A DNA stretch of 64,000 bases from the NCBI RefSeq assembly GCF_900184265.1, contig NZ_FXXA01000002.1:886734-950733 (forward strand), written 5' to 3'. Of this stretch, positions 33,088-42,519 are shown piece by piece. A model generated the notes under the pieces. The model was not told where the DNA came from. It saw nothing but the letters and a program-made list of their open reading frames with translations, and made no database searches. The DNA is from Eggerthella timonensis. GTDB lineage: Bacteria > Actinomycetota > Coriobacteriia > Coriobacteriales > Eggerthellaceae. A program made the position numbers and the translations under genes. Each line of letters begins with the position of its first letter. The first letter of the stretch is position 1.

Positions 33088-33798
33088 ATGAGCAACGAAA
33101 CACGACGCATCCTTTTGGTTGAAGACGAAAAGGCCATCCGCGACGCCGTGACGGCCTACCTCGAACGAGAGAATTACTGGGTGACGGCGGTCGGCGACGG
33201 TCAGGAGGCGCTCGAGGAGTTCTCGAAGCACCATTTCGACCTGGTCATCCTCGACCTCATGCTGCCCCGCGTGCCGGGCGAGCGCGTCTGCCGCGCCATC
33301 CGCGACAACTCCGACGTGCCCATTATCATGCTCACCGCTAAGGGCGAGGTGGAAGACCGCATCATCGGTCTGGAGCTGGGCGCCGATGACTACCTGGTGA
33401 AGCCGTTCAGCCCCCGCGAGCTGGTTGCTCGCGCCCGCGCGCTTCTGCGCCGCGTGCACGCCGATTCCGAGCCGCAGCGCGAAGTACTGGAGTTCGGCGA
33501 GCTCACCATCGACGTGTCGGGCCATAAAGTGCTGGTCAACAACGAGGAGATCGACCTCACCGCCAGCGAGTTCAAGCTGCTCACCACGCTGTCCCGCTAC
33601 CCGGGCCGCGTGTACTCGCGCATGGAGCTGGTGGAGAAGGTGCTCGGCTACGACTTCGAGGGCTACGAGCGCACCATCGACTCGCACGTGAAGAACCTGC
33701 GCGCGAAGATCGGCGACAACCCGCGGAGCCCGAAGTGGCTGCACACCGTGCACGGTGTGGGTTATCGCTTCGAGGATCCCACGAAGGTTGCGCAGTAA
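33088..33798 (+). CDS. OmpR-type response regulator
   Basis: 236 residues. The receiver domain has the acidic pocket VEDEKA, the phospho-acceptor Asp in LVILDLMLPRVPGE, the switch Thr in MLTAKGE and the Lys in LVKPFSP. A winged-helix output domain follows (LTASEFKLLTTLSRYPGRVYSRMELVEKVLG ... IDSHVKNLRAKIGDNP ... LHTVHGVGYRFE). It is partner of the kinase starting 6 nt later. The target genes are not evident; the BaeR/CreB-like sequence suggests envelope stress. Confidence 0.95.
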   Translation: MSNETRRILLVEDEKAIRDAVTAYLERENYWVTAVGDGQEALEEFSKHHFDLVILDLMLPRVPGERVCRAIRDNSDVPIIMLTAKGEVEDRIIGLELGADDYLVKPFSPRELVARARALLRRVHADSEPQREVLEFGELTIDVSGHKVLVNNEEIDLTASEFKLLTTLSRYPGRVYSRMELVEKVLGYDFEGYERTIDSHVKNLRAKIGDNPRSPKWLHTVHGVGYRFEDPTKVAQ

Positions 33799-33804
33799 AC
33801 CAAC

Positions 33805-35442
33805 GTGCGAGAAACCAACGAACAGGCTCCTTCATCTACCGTAGATGCACCTGAAGCATCGCAGCCCGCGGTCGAGCGCTTGACGGTCGACGCGGACGCG
33901 AGCGCCGGGGCCACCGGACCCATCGTGGTGCCGCACGAGGGCACCGGCAAGAAACGCCGCAGCATCCGCTTCGGCTGGGACAATCTGACGTACACGACGC
34001 GCGTCACGGCGGCGTTCGCTTTCATCGCAGCCATGACCGCGCTCGTGGCCATCGGCGTGCTGTCGTTCGTGTGGGAGCAGCACTTCCAAACGTACACGCA
34101 GGCCAACATCAAGAAGCTCGCCGAATCCACGGCCGAGCAGATCGCCGAGATCTACGCGGACACGGGATCGTTCGACAACGCCGGCGTCGGAACCGTGGCG
34201 GGATACGCTGCGAAGCTGAACGGCGTGGGCGTCAAGATCTTCGACAACCAAACGGGGAGCGTCGTGTATGATTCCACGACGGCGTCCAGCGAAGATACCG
34301 GCGGCATGCCGAACAGGGATTACAGTCGCGGGTCGCTGGCTCCGCCGCCAGGCGACAGCGACCAGATTGCCATGGCGCCCATCGTCGTCGACAACGCCGC
34401 CATCGGATCCGTTCACATGTGGGTCTACGGTTCCGAAGCGCTTCTGAGCCAGACCGACGAGGAGTTCCGCGACAACTCGTACCAGGCCATGATCTTTGCG
34501 ACGGCGCTCGCCATCGTGCTGGCCTCGTGCATCGGCTTTTTGTTCGCACGCACCCTGGTCAGCCCCATAAACCGCATGACTACCACCGCGAAGGCCATCA
34601 AGGAAGGCGACCTGTCGGCCCGTACCGAGCTGCACGGCGAGGACGAGATCGCCCACCTGGGCGAGACGTTCGACGCGATGGCCGACTCCATCGAGCGCGA
34701 CCGCGAGCTCGAACGCCGCTTGACCACCGACGTGGCGCACGAGCTGCGCACGCCGCTCATGGCCATCCAGTCCACCGTGGAAGCGATGGTGGACGGCGTG
34801 TTCGAAGCCGACGAAGAGCGCTTGGAAACGGTGAATTCCGAGGTCCAGCGCCTGAGCCGCCTCGTCGACGCCATCTTGAAGCTGTCGCGTCTGGAAAGCC
34901 GCTCCACGCCCATGAAGAAGGAAGTGGTCAACGTGGGCGAGCTGATCGCCGGCATCGTGGCCACGCACGAGGCGTTCGTGGCCGATTCGGGCCTCACGTT
35001 GAAGTACGAGATGGAGCAGGGCGTGCGCGTTCTGGGCGATGCGGACATGATTCGCCAGGCCACCGCCAACCTCATCTCGAACGCCGTGCGCTACACGCCC
35101 GAGGGCGGCTTGATCACCGTGCGCGTGAAGCGCGGCGACATCATGGCGTCCATCAGCGTGCAGGATACGGGCATCGGCCTGTCGCCCGACGAGGCGAAGA
35201 TGGTGTTCTCGCGTTTCTGGCGCGCCGACGCGGGCCGCACCCGCGAGAGCGGCGGACTCGGCATCGGCCTGTCCGTGGTGAAGGAAATCGTCGAGCGCCA
35301 CAACGGGTGGGTGCAGGTGGAAGGACGCAAGGGAGAGGGCGCGTGCTTCACCATCCACATCCCGCTGTACCAGGGCGACGATCAGCAGCGTGGGCAGAAA
35401 TCGCAAAAATCGCGCGGGAAGTCGCGTAAAGATCAGAAATAG
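33805..35442 (+). CDS. Sensor histidine kinase (HAMP-HisKA-HATPase)
   Basis: 545 residues from GTG 33805, immediately after the response regulator. A cytoplasmic tail of ~65 residues precedes the first membrane helix (VTAAFAFIAAMTALVAIGVLSFVW), an extracytoplasmic sensor of about 130 residues and a second helix (MIFATALAIVLASCIGFLFA). Then come HAMP (RTLVSPINRMTTTAKAIKEGDLSART), HisKA with TTDVAHELRTPLMAIQSTVEAM (phospho-His), and a HATPase with NLISNAVRYTPEGG, DTGIGLSPDEA and GGLGIGLSVVKEIVERH. The tail ends in a Lys/Ser/Gln-rich stretch. The stimulus cannot be inferred. Confidence 0.93.
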   Translation: MRETNEQAPSSTVDAPEASQPAVERLTVDADASAGATGPIVVPHEGTGKKRRSIRFGWDNLTYTTRVTAAFAFIAAMTALVAIGVLSFVWEQHFQTYTQANIKKLAESTAEQIAEIYADTGSFDNAGVGTVAGYAAKLNGVGVKIFDNQTGSVVYDSTTASSEDTGGMPNRDYSRGSLAPPPGDSDQIAMAPIVVDNAAIGSVHMWVYGSEALLSQTDEEFRDNSYQAMIFATALAIVLASCIGFLFARTLVSPINRMTTTAKAIKEGDLSARTELHGEDEIAHLGETFDAMADSIERDRELERRLTTDVAHELRTPLMAIQSTVEAMVDGVFEADEERLETVNSEVQRLSRLVDAILKLSRLESRSTPMKKEVVNVGELIAGIVATHEAFVADSGLTLKYEMEQGVRVLGDADMIRQATANLISNAVRYTPEGGLITVRVKRGDIMASISVQDTGIGLSPDEAKMVFSRFWRADAGRTRESGGLGIGLSVVKEIVERHNGWVQVEGRKGEGACFTIHIPLYQGDDQQRGQKSQKSRGKSRKDQK

Positions 35443-35528
35443 ACGATAATAGGGCGTGCCGACGGAGAAGGGGAGCGCCGACCGCCGCACCTCGTGCGGC
35501 GTTTCGAGAGAGCAACGAAAGGACCAGC

Positions 35529-36401
35529 ATGACCGGAATCGACATCAAGCCCGATGCGCAGGGCAAAGTCCGCGACCTGTACGACCTGGGCGACAAGCTG
35601 CTGCTTGTGGCGACGGACCGCATCTCGGCGTTCGATTACATCCTGGAAGACGAGATCCCCCACAAGGGCGCGGTGCTCACGCAGCTGTCGTGCTTCTGGT
35701 TCGAGCTCCTGGACGGCGTGGTGGAGAACCACCTCATCTCCTCCGACGTGGCCGACCTGCCCGAGCAGTTCAAGCCCTATGCCGACTACCTGCGTGGACG
35801 TTTCATGCTGGTGAAGAAGGCCGACATGTTCCCCGCCGAGTGCATCGTGCGCGGTTACCTGGCCGGCAGCGGCCTCAAAGAGTATCAGAAGCAGGGCACC
35901 GTGTGCGGCATCGAGCTGCCCGAGGGCCTCGTGAACTCGTCGAAGCTGCCCGAGCCCATCTTCACGCCGTCGACGAAGGCCGAGATCGGCGACCATGACG
36001 AGAACATCAGCTTCGAGCGTCTCGTGGAGATCATCGGCGAGGACGACGCCTCCCAGCTGCGCGACCTTGCGCTGAAGGTGTATACCACGGCGCGCGACCA
36101 TGCGGCCGAGCGCGGCGTGATCATCGCCGACACGAAGTTCGAGTTCGGACGGCTGAACGGCCAGATCATCCTTGCCGACGAGGTGCTGACCCCCGACTCG
36201 TCCCGCTTCTGGCCGGGCGACGAGTACGCCGAGGGCAAGGATCAGCCCAGCTTCGACAAGCAGTTCGTGCGCGACTGGCTGAACGCCAACTGGGATCGCC
36301 AGGGCAACCCGCCCCGCCTGCCCCAGGACATCATCGATCGCACGAGCGAGAAGTACATCCAGGCCTACGAGCGTATAACGGGTCGTAAGTTCGTCTACTA
36401 A
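35529..36401 (+). CDS. purC: SAICAR synthetase
   Basis: Phosphoribosylaminoimidazole-succinocarboxamide synthase, 290 residues, step 7 of purine synthesis; PurB acts on its product. It contains GKVRDLYDLGDKLLLVATDRISAFDYIL, ECIVRGYLAGSGLKEYQ, GVIIADTKFEFG and DEVLTPDSSRFWPGDEY, all signature regions of the longer eukaryote-like/actinobacterial type (about 290-300 residues). The ATG at 35529 has CGAAAGGACCAGC before it. It is in line with a small membrane protein gene and purL. Confidence 0.96.
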   Translation: MTGIDIKPDAQGKVRDLYDLGDKLLLVATDRISAFDYILEDEIPHKGAVLTQLSCFWFELLDGVVENHLISSDVADLPEQFKPYADYLRGRFMLVKKADMFPAECIVRGYLAGSGLKEYQKQGTVCGIELPEGLVNSSKLPEPIFTPSTKAEIGDHDENISFERLVEIIGEDDASQLRDLALKVYTTARDHAAERGVIIADTKFEFGRLNGQIILADEVLTPDSSRFWPGDEYAEGKDQPSFDKQFVRDWLNANWDRQGNPPRLPQDIIDRTSEKYIQAYERITGRKFVY

Positions 36402-36475
36402 GAATGCGTTAGTCGAGCGGAATGCGTGCGGCCAAGGGGGCTGCGCGCATTCCGTCGTTGAAGGAGCAATAACCT

Positions 36476-37111
36476 ATGTCCCAGCGCAACCCCATGAACG
36501 ACCGGTACCAGACCGACGAGCATCGCGGCCAGACGCGCAAGAGCGCGGCCACCATGAAGCCGAAGACGAAGGCGGCTTCGTCGGTGCGCATGCAGCCTGC
36601 GACGAAGACGAAGCAGCAGAAGAAGGCCGACAAGAAGGCCGCCCGCGCGAAGCAGACCGAGATCGATCGGCAGTACTACAACCCGCCGACTCCTGAGTAC
36701 AAGCGCCTCCGCAAGATATGGTGGGGCCTGCTGATCGGCGCCATCGTGATGACGGCGCTGTCGTGGGTCGGCCGCTCCTTCCTGCCCGAGGCGGCCACGT
36801 ACGTGGTGCTCGGCCTGGCGTACGTGTGCATCATCGGCGCCCTGTACGTGGACTTCTCGAAGATCCGAAAGGTGCGTCGCGCGTATCAGGAAGAGATGAT
36901 GGCCAAGAAGTCCAAGGAGATGCGCGCCGCCGAGAAGCAGCAGAAGGCTGCGCAGCGCGCCGCGAAGCAGCAGGAGGCCGAGAAGCCGGCCATCGAGGAG
37001 CAGCCGAAGAAGCGCGGTCTGTTCGGCAGCGGTTTCCGCCTGAACAAGGCCCAGGAAGCCAAGGCCGAGAAGCAGGAAGCGAAGCAGGCCGAGAAGGATT
37101 CGACGAAGTAA
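36476..37111 (+). CDS. Small membrane protein with charged coiled-coil tails
   Basis: 211 residues, unrecognised. A very basic N-terminal half (KTKQQKKADKKAARAKQTE) ends in YNPPTPEYKRLRKIWWG. Two membrane helices (LLIGAIVMTALSWVG and AATYVVLGLAYVCIIGALYV) form a hairpin, and the C-terminal half is a Lys/Glu/Ala/Gln coiled coil ending in KDSTK. Both ends are predicted in the cytoplasm. GAAGGAGCAATAACCT precedes the ATG. It lies between purC and purL with short gaps, so it is cotranscribed with purine genes, though no link to purine synthesis is visible. Confidence 0.8.
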   Translation: MSQRNPMNDRYQTDEHRGQTRKSAATMKPKTKAASSVRMQPATKTKQQKKADKKAARAKQTEIDRQYYNPPTPEYKRLRKIWWGLLIGAIVMTALSWVGRSFLPEAATYVVLGLAYVCIIGALYVDFSKIRKVRRAYQEEMMAKKSKEMRAAEKQQKAAQRAAKQQEAEKPAIEEQPKKRGLFGSGFRLNKAQEAKAEKQEAKQAEKDSTK

Positions 37112-37121
37112 GGTGGGGACC

Positions 37122-40100
37122 ATGGTTTCTCGTGTCTACGTGGAGAAGAAGCCCGGTTTTGACGGCGAGGCCCAGCAGCTCAAAGAGGAGCTGCGCAGCC
37201 TGTTGGGCATCGAGGCGCTTGAGAACCTGCGCCTGGTGAATCGCTACGACGTGGAAGGCATCTCGAGCGAGCTGTTCGAGCAGTGCGTGCCCACCGTGTT
37301 CAGCGAGCCGCAGTCCGACATCGCCACGCTCGACATGCCGGCGGCCGACGGTGCGGCCGTGTTCGCCGTGGAGTACCTTCCCGGCCAGTTCGACCAGCGC
37401 GCCGACTCGGCAAGCGAGTGCATCCAGCTGATCAGCCAGGGCGAGCGCCCCGAGGTGCGCAGCGCGAAGGTGTATATGCTCGAGGGCGCGCTGTCCGACG
37501 AGGATATCGCCGCCATCAAGCACTACGTGATCAACCCCATCGAGGCGCGTGAGGCTTCGCTCGACGTGCGCGACACGCTGCACATGGAGCAGCCCGTCCC
37601 CGGCATGGTGGAGACGGTCGACGGGTTCCTGGAGCTCGACGAGGCTGGCTTGGCGGCCTTCATCGCCGATCGCGGCCTGGCCATGGACGTGGCCGATATC
37701 GTGTTCTGCCAGCAGTATTTCGCCGAGGAGGGGCGCAACCCCACCATCACCGAGATCAAGATGATCGATACGTACTGGTCCGACCATTGCCGCCACACCA
37801 CGTTCGGCACCGTGCTGGATACCGTCGAGATCGACGACGAGGCCGTGCGCGCCGCGTTCGAACAGTACCTGGCGATGCGCCACGAGCTGGGTCGCGACGA
37901 GAAGCCGATGTGCCTCATGGACATGGGCACCATCGGCGCGCGCTGGCTGAAGGCGCGCGGGGTGCTGACCGGTTTGGACGAGTCCGAGGAGATCAACGCC
38001 TGCACCGTGAAGGTGAAGGTCGACGTGGACGGGGAGGAGCAGGACTGGCTCTACCTGTTCAAGAACGAGACGCACAACCATCCCACCGAGATCGAGCCGT
38101 TCGGCGGCGCGGCCACCTGCGTGGGCGGCGCCATCCGCGACCCCTTGAGCGGTCGCAGCTACGTGTACCAGGCCATGCGCGTGACGGGTGCGGCCGACCC
38201 GCTGGTTCCCGTATCCGAGACGCTGTCCGGCAAGCTGCCGCAGCGCAAGCTGGTGACCACCGCGGCCGCCGGCTACTCTTCGTACGGCAACCAGATCGGC
38301 CTGGCAACCGGCCAGGTGAACGAGCTGTACCATCCCGGCTATGCCGCGAAGCGCATGGAGATCGGCGCCGTGGTGGGCGCCACGCCGGCCGACCACGTGC
38401 GTCGCGAGACGCCTGCGCCGGGCGACGTGGTGGTGCTGCTGGGCGGCCGTACCGGCCGCGACGGCATCGGCGGCGCGACGGGCTCGTCGAAAGCGCACAA
38501 GCTGGAATCGCTCGAGAGCTGCGGTGCCGAAGTGCAGAAGGGCAACGCGCCCGTGGAGCGCAAGATCCAGCGCCTGTTCCGTCGCAAGGACGCGTGCCAG
38601 CTCATCAAGCGCTGCAACGACTTCGGCGCGGGCGGCGTGTCGGTGGCCATCGGCGAGCTGGCCGACGGCCTGCTCATCGACCTCAACAAGGTGCCCAAGA
38701 AGTACGACGGCCTGGACGGCACCGAGCTGGCCATCTCCGAGAGCCAGGAGCGCATGGCCGTGGCCTTGGCGCCCGGTGACGTGGACGCGTTCATCGGCTA
38801 CGCGCACGAGGAGAACCTCGAAGCCACCCCCATCGCCACGGTGACGGAGGAGGCGCGCGTGCGCATGGAGTGGAACGGCGCCACCATCGTGGACGTGAGC
38901 CGCGACTTCCTCAACAGCAACGGCGCGGCGAAGCACCAGGACGTGCGCATCGTGCGCGGCGGCGACTACGAGCGCACTTGGGCGGGCGACACGCTGGCCG
39001 AGCGCATGACCTCGCTGGTCACCGACCTCAACGTGTGCTCGAACAAGGGCCTGTCCGAGCGCTTCGACTCCACCATCGGCGCGGGCACGGTGCTCATGCC
39101 GTTCGGCGGGTCGCGTCAGCTGACGCCGGCGATGGCCATGGTGGCCAAGCTGCCCGTGTTCGGCGAGACCACCACGACGAGCGGCATGGCCTGGGGTTTC
39201 AACCCGTACCTCACCGAGGCGAACCAGTTCACGGGCTCCTACATCGCCGTGGTGGAGAGCGTGGCGCGCCTCGTGGCCGCCGGTTTCCTCCATGAGGACA
39301 TGTACCTCACGTTCCAGGAATACTTCGAGAAGCTGCGCGACGAGCCCGAGCGCTGGGGCAAGCCCACGGCCGCCGTGCTGGGCGCGCTGATGGCGCAGGT
39401 GGATTTGGGCGTCGGCTCCATCGGCGGCAAGGACTCCATGTCGGGCAGCTTCGAGCAGCTCGACGTGCCGCCGACGCTGGTGTCGTTCGCCACCGCGGTG
39501 GGCTCGGTGGATCGCGCGACGTCGCCCGAGTTCAAGCAGACGGGCAGCCGCGTGGTGCGCGTCGCGCCCGCGTCGTACGACGGCGTGACGCCCGATGCTG
39601 CCGGCCTGGTGGAGGCTTTCGGGCTGGTGGAGCGCCTCATCGGCGACGGTGCGGCACTGGCCGTGTCCACGCCGGGCTACGGCGCTGCGGCCGAGGCCCT
39701 GTTCAAGATGTGCGTGGGCAACGGCATCGGCGTGAAGCTGGCCGACCGTGTGACCGCCGACGACCTGTTCGCGCCTGCGTACGGCAGCTTCCTCGTGGAG
39801 CTTGCGCCGTGCGTGGAGCTGCCGGCGGGAAGCGAGGCCGTGCGGGTCGAGGAGATCGGCGAGACGACCGAGGCCTACGAGTTCGCGGCGTGCGGCGAGG
39901 TCGTTTCGCTCGCCGAGCTGCAGGAGGCGTGGGAGGGCAAGCTGGAGCCGGTGTTCCCGTACCGCTCCGAGGGCGATGCCGTGGAGGCGGTGTCCTTCGA
40001 CGGCGCCGCGCCGCTCGTGTACAACGGCACGATCGCGAAACCGCGCGTCGTCATTCCCGTGTTCCCGGGCAACAACTGCGAGTACGACTCGGCGCGCGCG

Positions 40101-40838
40101 TTCGAGCAAGCGGGAGCCGTGGCCGAGACGCTCATCATCAACAACCTTACGCCGGACAAGGTGGCCGAGAGCACCGATGCGCTCGTGCGGGCCATCAAGA
40201 ACAGCCAGATCATCATGATCCCCGGCGGCTTCTCCGGCGGCGACGAGCCCGACGGCTCTGCGAAGTTCATCACGGCGTTCTTCCGGGCTCCCGCGGTGAC
40301 CGAGGCGGTGCGCGACCTGCTGCAGAACCGCGACGGCCTCATGCTGGGCATCTGCAACGGGTTCCAGGCGCTCGTGAAGCTGGGCCTCGTGCCGTTCGGC
40401 GACATCCGCCCCATGGACGAGAGCTGCCCCACGCTCACGTTCAACGACATCGGCCGCCACCAGAGCCGCCTCGTGCGCACGCGCGTGGCGTCGAACCTTT
40501 CGCCGTGGCTGAGCCGCTGCGAGGTGGGCGACATCCACACGGTGCCGGTGAGCCACGGCGAAGGCCGCTTCGTGGCGAGCCCTCAGCTGGTGGCCGAGCT
40601 GGCCGCGAACGGGCAGATCGCCACGCAGTACGTGGACGAGCAGGGCGTGCCGTCGATGGGCCTCGACGTGAACCCGAACGGGTCGGTGCTGGCCATCGAG
40701 GGCATCACGAGCCCCGACGGCCGCATCCTGGGCAAGATGGGCCACAGCGAGCGTCGCGGCTACGGTCTGTACCAGAACGTTCCCGGCGACCGCTACCAGC
40801 AGCTGTTCGAGGGCGGCGTGAGCTACTTCACGGAGTAA
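37122..40838 (+). CDS. purL: Phosphoribosylformylglycinamidine synthase, single-chain
   Basis: 1238-residue FGAM synthase with the synthetase and glutaminase fused in one chain, the shorter clostridial/actinobacterial arrangement (E. coli is ~1295). Visible parts: SDHCRHTTF early, KNETHNHPTEIEPFGGAATCVGGAIRDPLSGR, GGRTGRDGIGGATGSSKAH, NDFGAGGVSVAIGELADG, VGSIGGKDSMSGSF, and a C-terminal class I glutaminase: PGNNCEYDSA, IPGGFSGGDEPDG, nucleophile Cys in GICNGFQALVKLG, and His/Glu in PVSHGEGRF. It makes FGAM from FGAR, glutamine and ATP. The ATG at 37122 (AAGGTGGGGACC upstream) fits the family start. A palindromic repeat block begins right after the stop. Confidence 0.97.
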   Translation: MVSRVYVEKKPGFDGEAQQLKEELRSLLGIEALENLRLVNRYDVEGISSELFEQCVPTVFSEPQSDIATLDMPAADGAAVFAVEYLPGQFDQRADSASECIQLISQGERPEVRSAKVYMLEGALSDEDIAAIKHYVINPIEAREASLDVRDTLHMEQPVPGMVETVDGFLELDEAGLAAFIADRGLAMDVADIVFCQQYFAEEGRNPTITEIKMIDTYWSDHCRHTTFGTVLDTVEIDDEAVRAAFEQYLAMRHELGRDEKPMCLMDMGTIGARWLKARGVLTGLDESEEINACTVKVKVDVDGEEQDWLYLFKNETHNHPTEIEPFGGAATCVGGAIRDPLSGRSYVYQAMRVTGAADPLVPVSETLSGKLPQRKLVTTAAAGYSSYGNQIGLATGQVNELYHPGYAAKRMEIGAVVGATPADHVRRETPAPGDVVVLLGGRTGRDGIGGATGSSKAHKLESLESCGAEVQKGNAPVERKIQRLFRRKDACQLIKRCNDFGAGGVSVAIGELADGLLIDLNKVPKKYDGLDGTELAISESQERMAVALAPGDVDAFIGYAHEENLEATPIATVTEEARVRMEWNGATIVDVSRDFLNSNGAAKHQDVRIVRGGDYERTWAGDTLAERMTSLVTDLNVCSNKGLSERFDSTIGAGTVLMPFGGSRQLTPAMAMVAKLPVFGETTTTSGMAWGFNPYLTEANQFTGSYIAVVESVARLVAAGFLHEDMYLTFQEYFEKLRDEPERWGKPTAAVLGALMAQVDLGVGSIGGKDSMSGSFEQLDVPPTLVSFATAVGSVDRATSPEFKQTGSRVVRVAPASYDGVTPDAAGLVEAFGLVERLIGDGAALAVSTPGYGAAAEALFKMCVGNGIGVKLADRVTADDLFAPAYGSFLVELAPCVELPAGSEAVRVEEIGETTEAYEFAACGEVVSLAELQEAWEGKLEPVFPYRSEGDAVEAVSFDGAAPLVYNGTIAKPRVVIPVFPGNNCEYDSARAFEQAGAVAETLIINNLTPDKVAESTDALVRAIKNSQIIMIPGGFSGGDEPDGSAKFITAFFRAPAVTEAVRDLLQNRDGLMLGICNGFQALVKLGLVPFGDIRPMDESCPTLTFNDIGRHQSRLVRTRVASNLSPWLSRCEVGDIHTVPVSHGEGRFVASPQLVAELAANGQIATQYVDEQGVPSMGLDVNPNGSVLAIEGITSPDGRILGKMGHSERRGYGLYQNVPGDRYQQLFEGGVSYFTE

Positions 40839-40839
40839 C

Positions 40840-40955
40840 GGCATAAAAGTGTCCCAAAGGGGACAAAGTGTCCCAAAGGGGACAAAGTGTCCCAAAGGGG
40901 ACAGGCCCCTTTGGGACATTGTTGGCATAAAAGGGGGACAGTCCCTTTTTATGCC
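40840..40955. repeat. Tandem and inverted GTCCC/GGGAC repeat block after purL
   Basis: A 19-bp unit starting TGTCCCAAAGGGGAC is repeated at 40850, 40869 and 40888; an inverted copy (40906-40918) closes a hairpin with the third. A second hairpin (40924-40955, GGCATAAAAGG ... CCTTTTTATGCC) follows. The whole block is bracketed by GGCATAAAA (40840) and TTTTATGCC (to 40955). It starts 2 nt after the purL stop and may serve as its terminator. Related by its GGGAC/GTCCC heart to the palindromes at 900 and 23898. A separate 12-bp GC hairpin (about 40963-40988) lies just beyond. Confidence 0.85.
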
Positions 40956-41036
40956 ATTTTGCGCGGCGTGCCCCAAGGGGCGCGCCGCCTTGCTATACTG
41001 CCAGTACTTGCTCCCCGTCGAAGGGAAGGCGGCGTT

Positions 41037-41315
41037 ATGAGGATACTCGGCATGGGGGTTCCTGAAATGCTCATCGGATTCATGGCGTTCGTCGTGGCGA
41101 TTCTGCCCATCGCGCTGTTGGTGACCATCATCGTGCTGCTGGTGAAGCGCACGCACGCCTCGTCGCAGCCTCAGTCCCAACCGCTCGACGAGGGCCAGCG
41201 TGCGAGCGCGTTCGCGTACCAGCGTCTCTCTCAACTTGACGACCTGCGCAAACGAGGCGCCATCACCGACGAGGAGTACGCTTCGAAGAAGCAGGAGCTC
41301 ATGCGCGACTTGTAA
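41037..41315 (+). CDS. SHOCT domain small membrane protein
   Basis: 92 residues. An N-terminal membrane helix (MLIGFMAFVVAILPIALLVTIIVLLV) is followed by a short linker and a C-terminal SHOCT motif (YQRLSQLDDLRKRGAITDEEYASKKQELMRDL), a short oligomerisation element common at the ends of membrane proteins. The ATG at 41037 has AAGGGAAGGCGGCGTT upstream, and a -10-like TATACT lies at 40994-40999. Function unknown. Confidence 0.85.
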   Translation: MRILGMGVPEMLIGFMAFVVAILPIALLVTIIVLLVKRTHASSQPQSQPLDEGQRASAFAYQRLSQLDDLRKRGAITDEEYASKKQELMRDL

Positions 41316-41327
41316 GACGGGAGAATC

Positions 41328-42077
41328 ATGGACGCCGAATTCGTCAACCTTACGCCGGAGAACCTCGCCGACGAGCACCTGTCCTGCATCATCCGCGTCA
41401 GAAAGCCCCATCCGGGCGTCGAGGCGAAGCGCGCGTGGCTCGCCGACCGGCTGCGCGAGGGCCATGTGTTCCGGAAACTGCAGGTGAAAGACCCGGTGTT
41501 CATCGAATACGCCCCGCTCGAAACGGCGTGGGTCCCCATCGCGGGAGACAACTACCTGTACGTGTACTGCCTCTGGGCGTACGGCACCTCCAAGGGGAAG
41601 GGCTACGGGCGCGCGCTCATGGAGTACTGCTTGGATGACGCTCGGGCGCAGGGCAAATCGGGCGTGTGCATGCTGGGTTCGAAGAAGCAGAAGTCCTGGC
41701 TGTCCGACCAGTCGTTCGCGAAGAAGTTCGGTTTCGAGGCGGTGGACGCCACCGATGACGGCTACGAGCTGCTCGCGCTGTCGTTCGACGGCACGGTGCC
41801 GTCGTTCACGCCGCGCGCCAAGGCCCAGGCGATCGAGCGCGACGAGCTGACGATATACTATGATTTCCAATGCCCGTATGTGCCCGGGCATATCGCCGCA
41901 GTGCAGCGGTACTGCGAAGAGAACGAGGTTCCCCTGACGCTGATCCCGGTGGATTCGCTGCAAGCAGCGAAGGATCTGCCCTGCGTGTTCAACAATTGGG
42001 CCGTGTTCTACCAAGGGAAGTTCGAGACGGTGAACCTGCTGGATGCTGCGTATCTGAAGAGGATCCTCAAGAAGTAA
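41328..42077 (+). CDS. yoaP: GNAT acetyltransferase with C-terminal YoaP domain
   Basis: 249 residues. An N-terminal GNAT fold (residues ~1-150, with GTSKGKGYGRALMEYCLDDARAQGKSGVCMLGSKKQKSWLSDQSFAKKFGFEAVD; acetyl-CoA loop in GKGYGRALM) is joined to a YoaP-type, thioredoxin-like domain: LTIYYDFQCPYVPGHIAAVQRYCEENEVPLTLIPVDSLQAAKDLPCVFNNWAVFYQGKF. A Cys in FQCPY occupies the thioredoxin active-site region, but the second cysteine of a CxxC is missing. The substrate is unknown. It starts 12 nt after the SHOCT gene and may be cotranscribed with it. Confidence 0.87.
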   Translation: MDAEFVNLTPENLADEHLSCIIRVRKPHPGVEAKRAWLADRLREGHVFRKLQVKDPVFIEYAPLETAWVPIAGDNYLYVYCLWAYGTSKGKGYGRALMEYCLDDARAQGKSGVCMLGSKKQKSWLSDQSFAKKFGFEAVDATDDGYELLALSFDGTVPSFTPRAKAQAIERDELTIYYDFQCPYVPGHIAAVQRYCEENEVPLTLIPVDSLQAAKDLPCVFNNWAVFYQGKFETVNLLDAAYLKRILKK

Positions 42078-42129
42078 CGGGCGAAGGCGCGATGCCGCAC
42101 GGTTGCTCGTGCCGGCGAAATGGCTCGTT

Positions 42130-42294
42130 TTGGCTGATTTTGAACGATATTCACCGACGTGCGCGGGATCTGCCGGGATGCATGAGCGCGGTACGGCTTC
42201 TGAACTGGGATGTTGTGCCAATGCCGCTGCGCTCGTTCCTCAAGTTGGCATCGTCGACGGCTTAATGCGGTGAATATCGTGCAAAACCGACCAA
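42130..42294 (-). repeat. Long-arm hairpin element C
   Basis: A 165-nt element between the YoaP-type and DUF6323 genes. Its 27-nt arms (42130-42156, TTGGCTGATTTTGAACGA..., and 42268-42294) pair with four mismatches. A core-like TCCCAGTTCA occurs on the minus strand (42210-42201), 84 nt from the right end. Arm length and the TTGG terminus match A and B, but the core is the weakest of the set. An additional 215 nt up to the next gene shows nothing else recognisable. Confidence 0.55.
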
Positions 42295-42519
42295 GAATTC
42301 AAGATTTGCTGGCGCAGGATCCTTGTCGACCTTCGAAGGGCTGAAACGGACGTTCTGCCGAACCGCTCCAAGAAATGAAGAAGCGGGCATGAAGTCGTGT
42401 TCCTGCCCGCTTGATCTGGGAATATATTACCACACAATCGCATAAAAGTCGAGTCGTGCGTTTGCCGGACGTGCGCGGTATATATAGCTGCACGCAAAAA
42501 CGATGGGTAGGTGATGCGC

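Noticed and set aside
40848-40920. Possible CRISPR array after purL
   Set aside because: The repeats are directly abutting 19-mers with no unique spacers, and there are no cas genes.
36831-42221. A very long open frame on the minus strand opposite purL and its neighbours
   Set aside because: It is antisense to well-conserved purL codons, is dominated by His/Arg/Ala/Gly typical of the reverse strand of high-GC genes, and has no recognisable domain.
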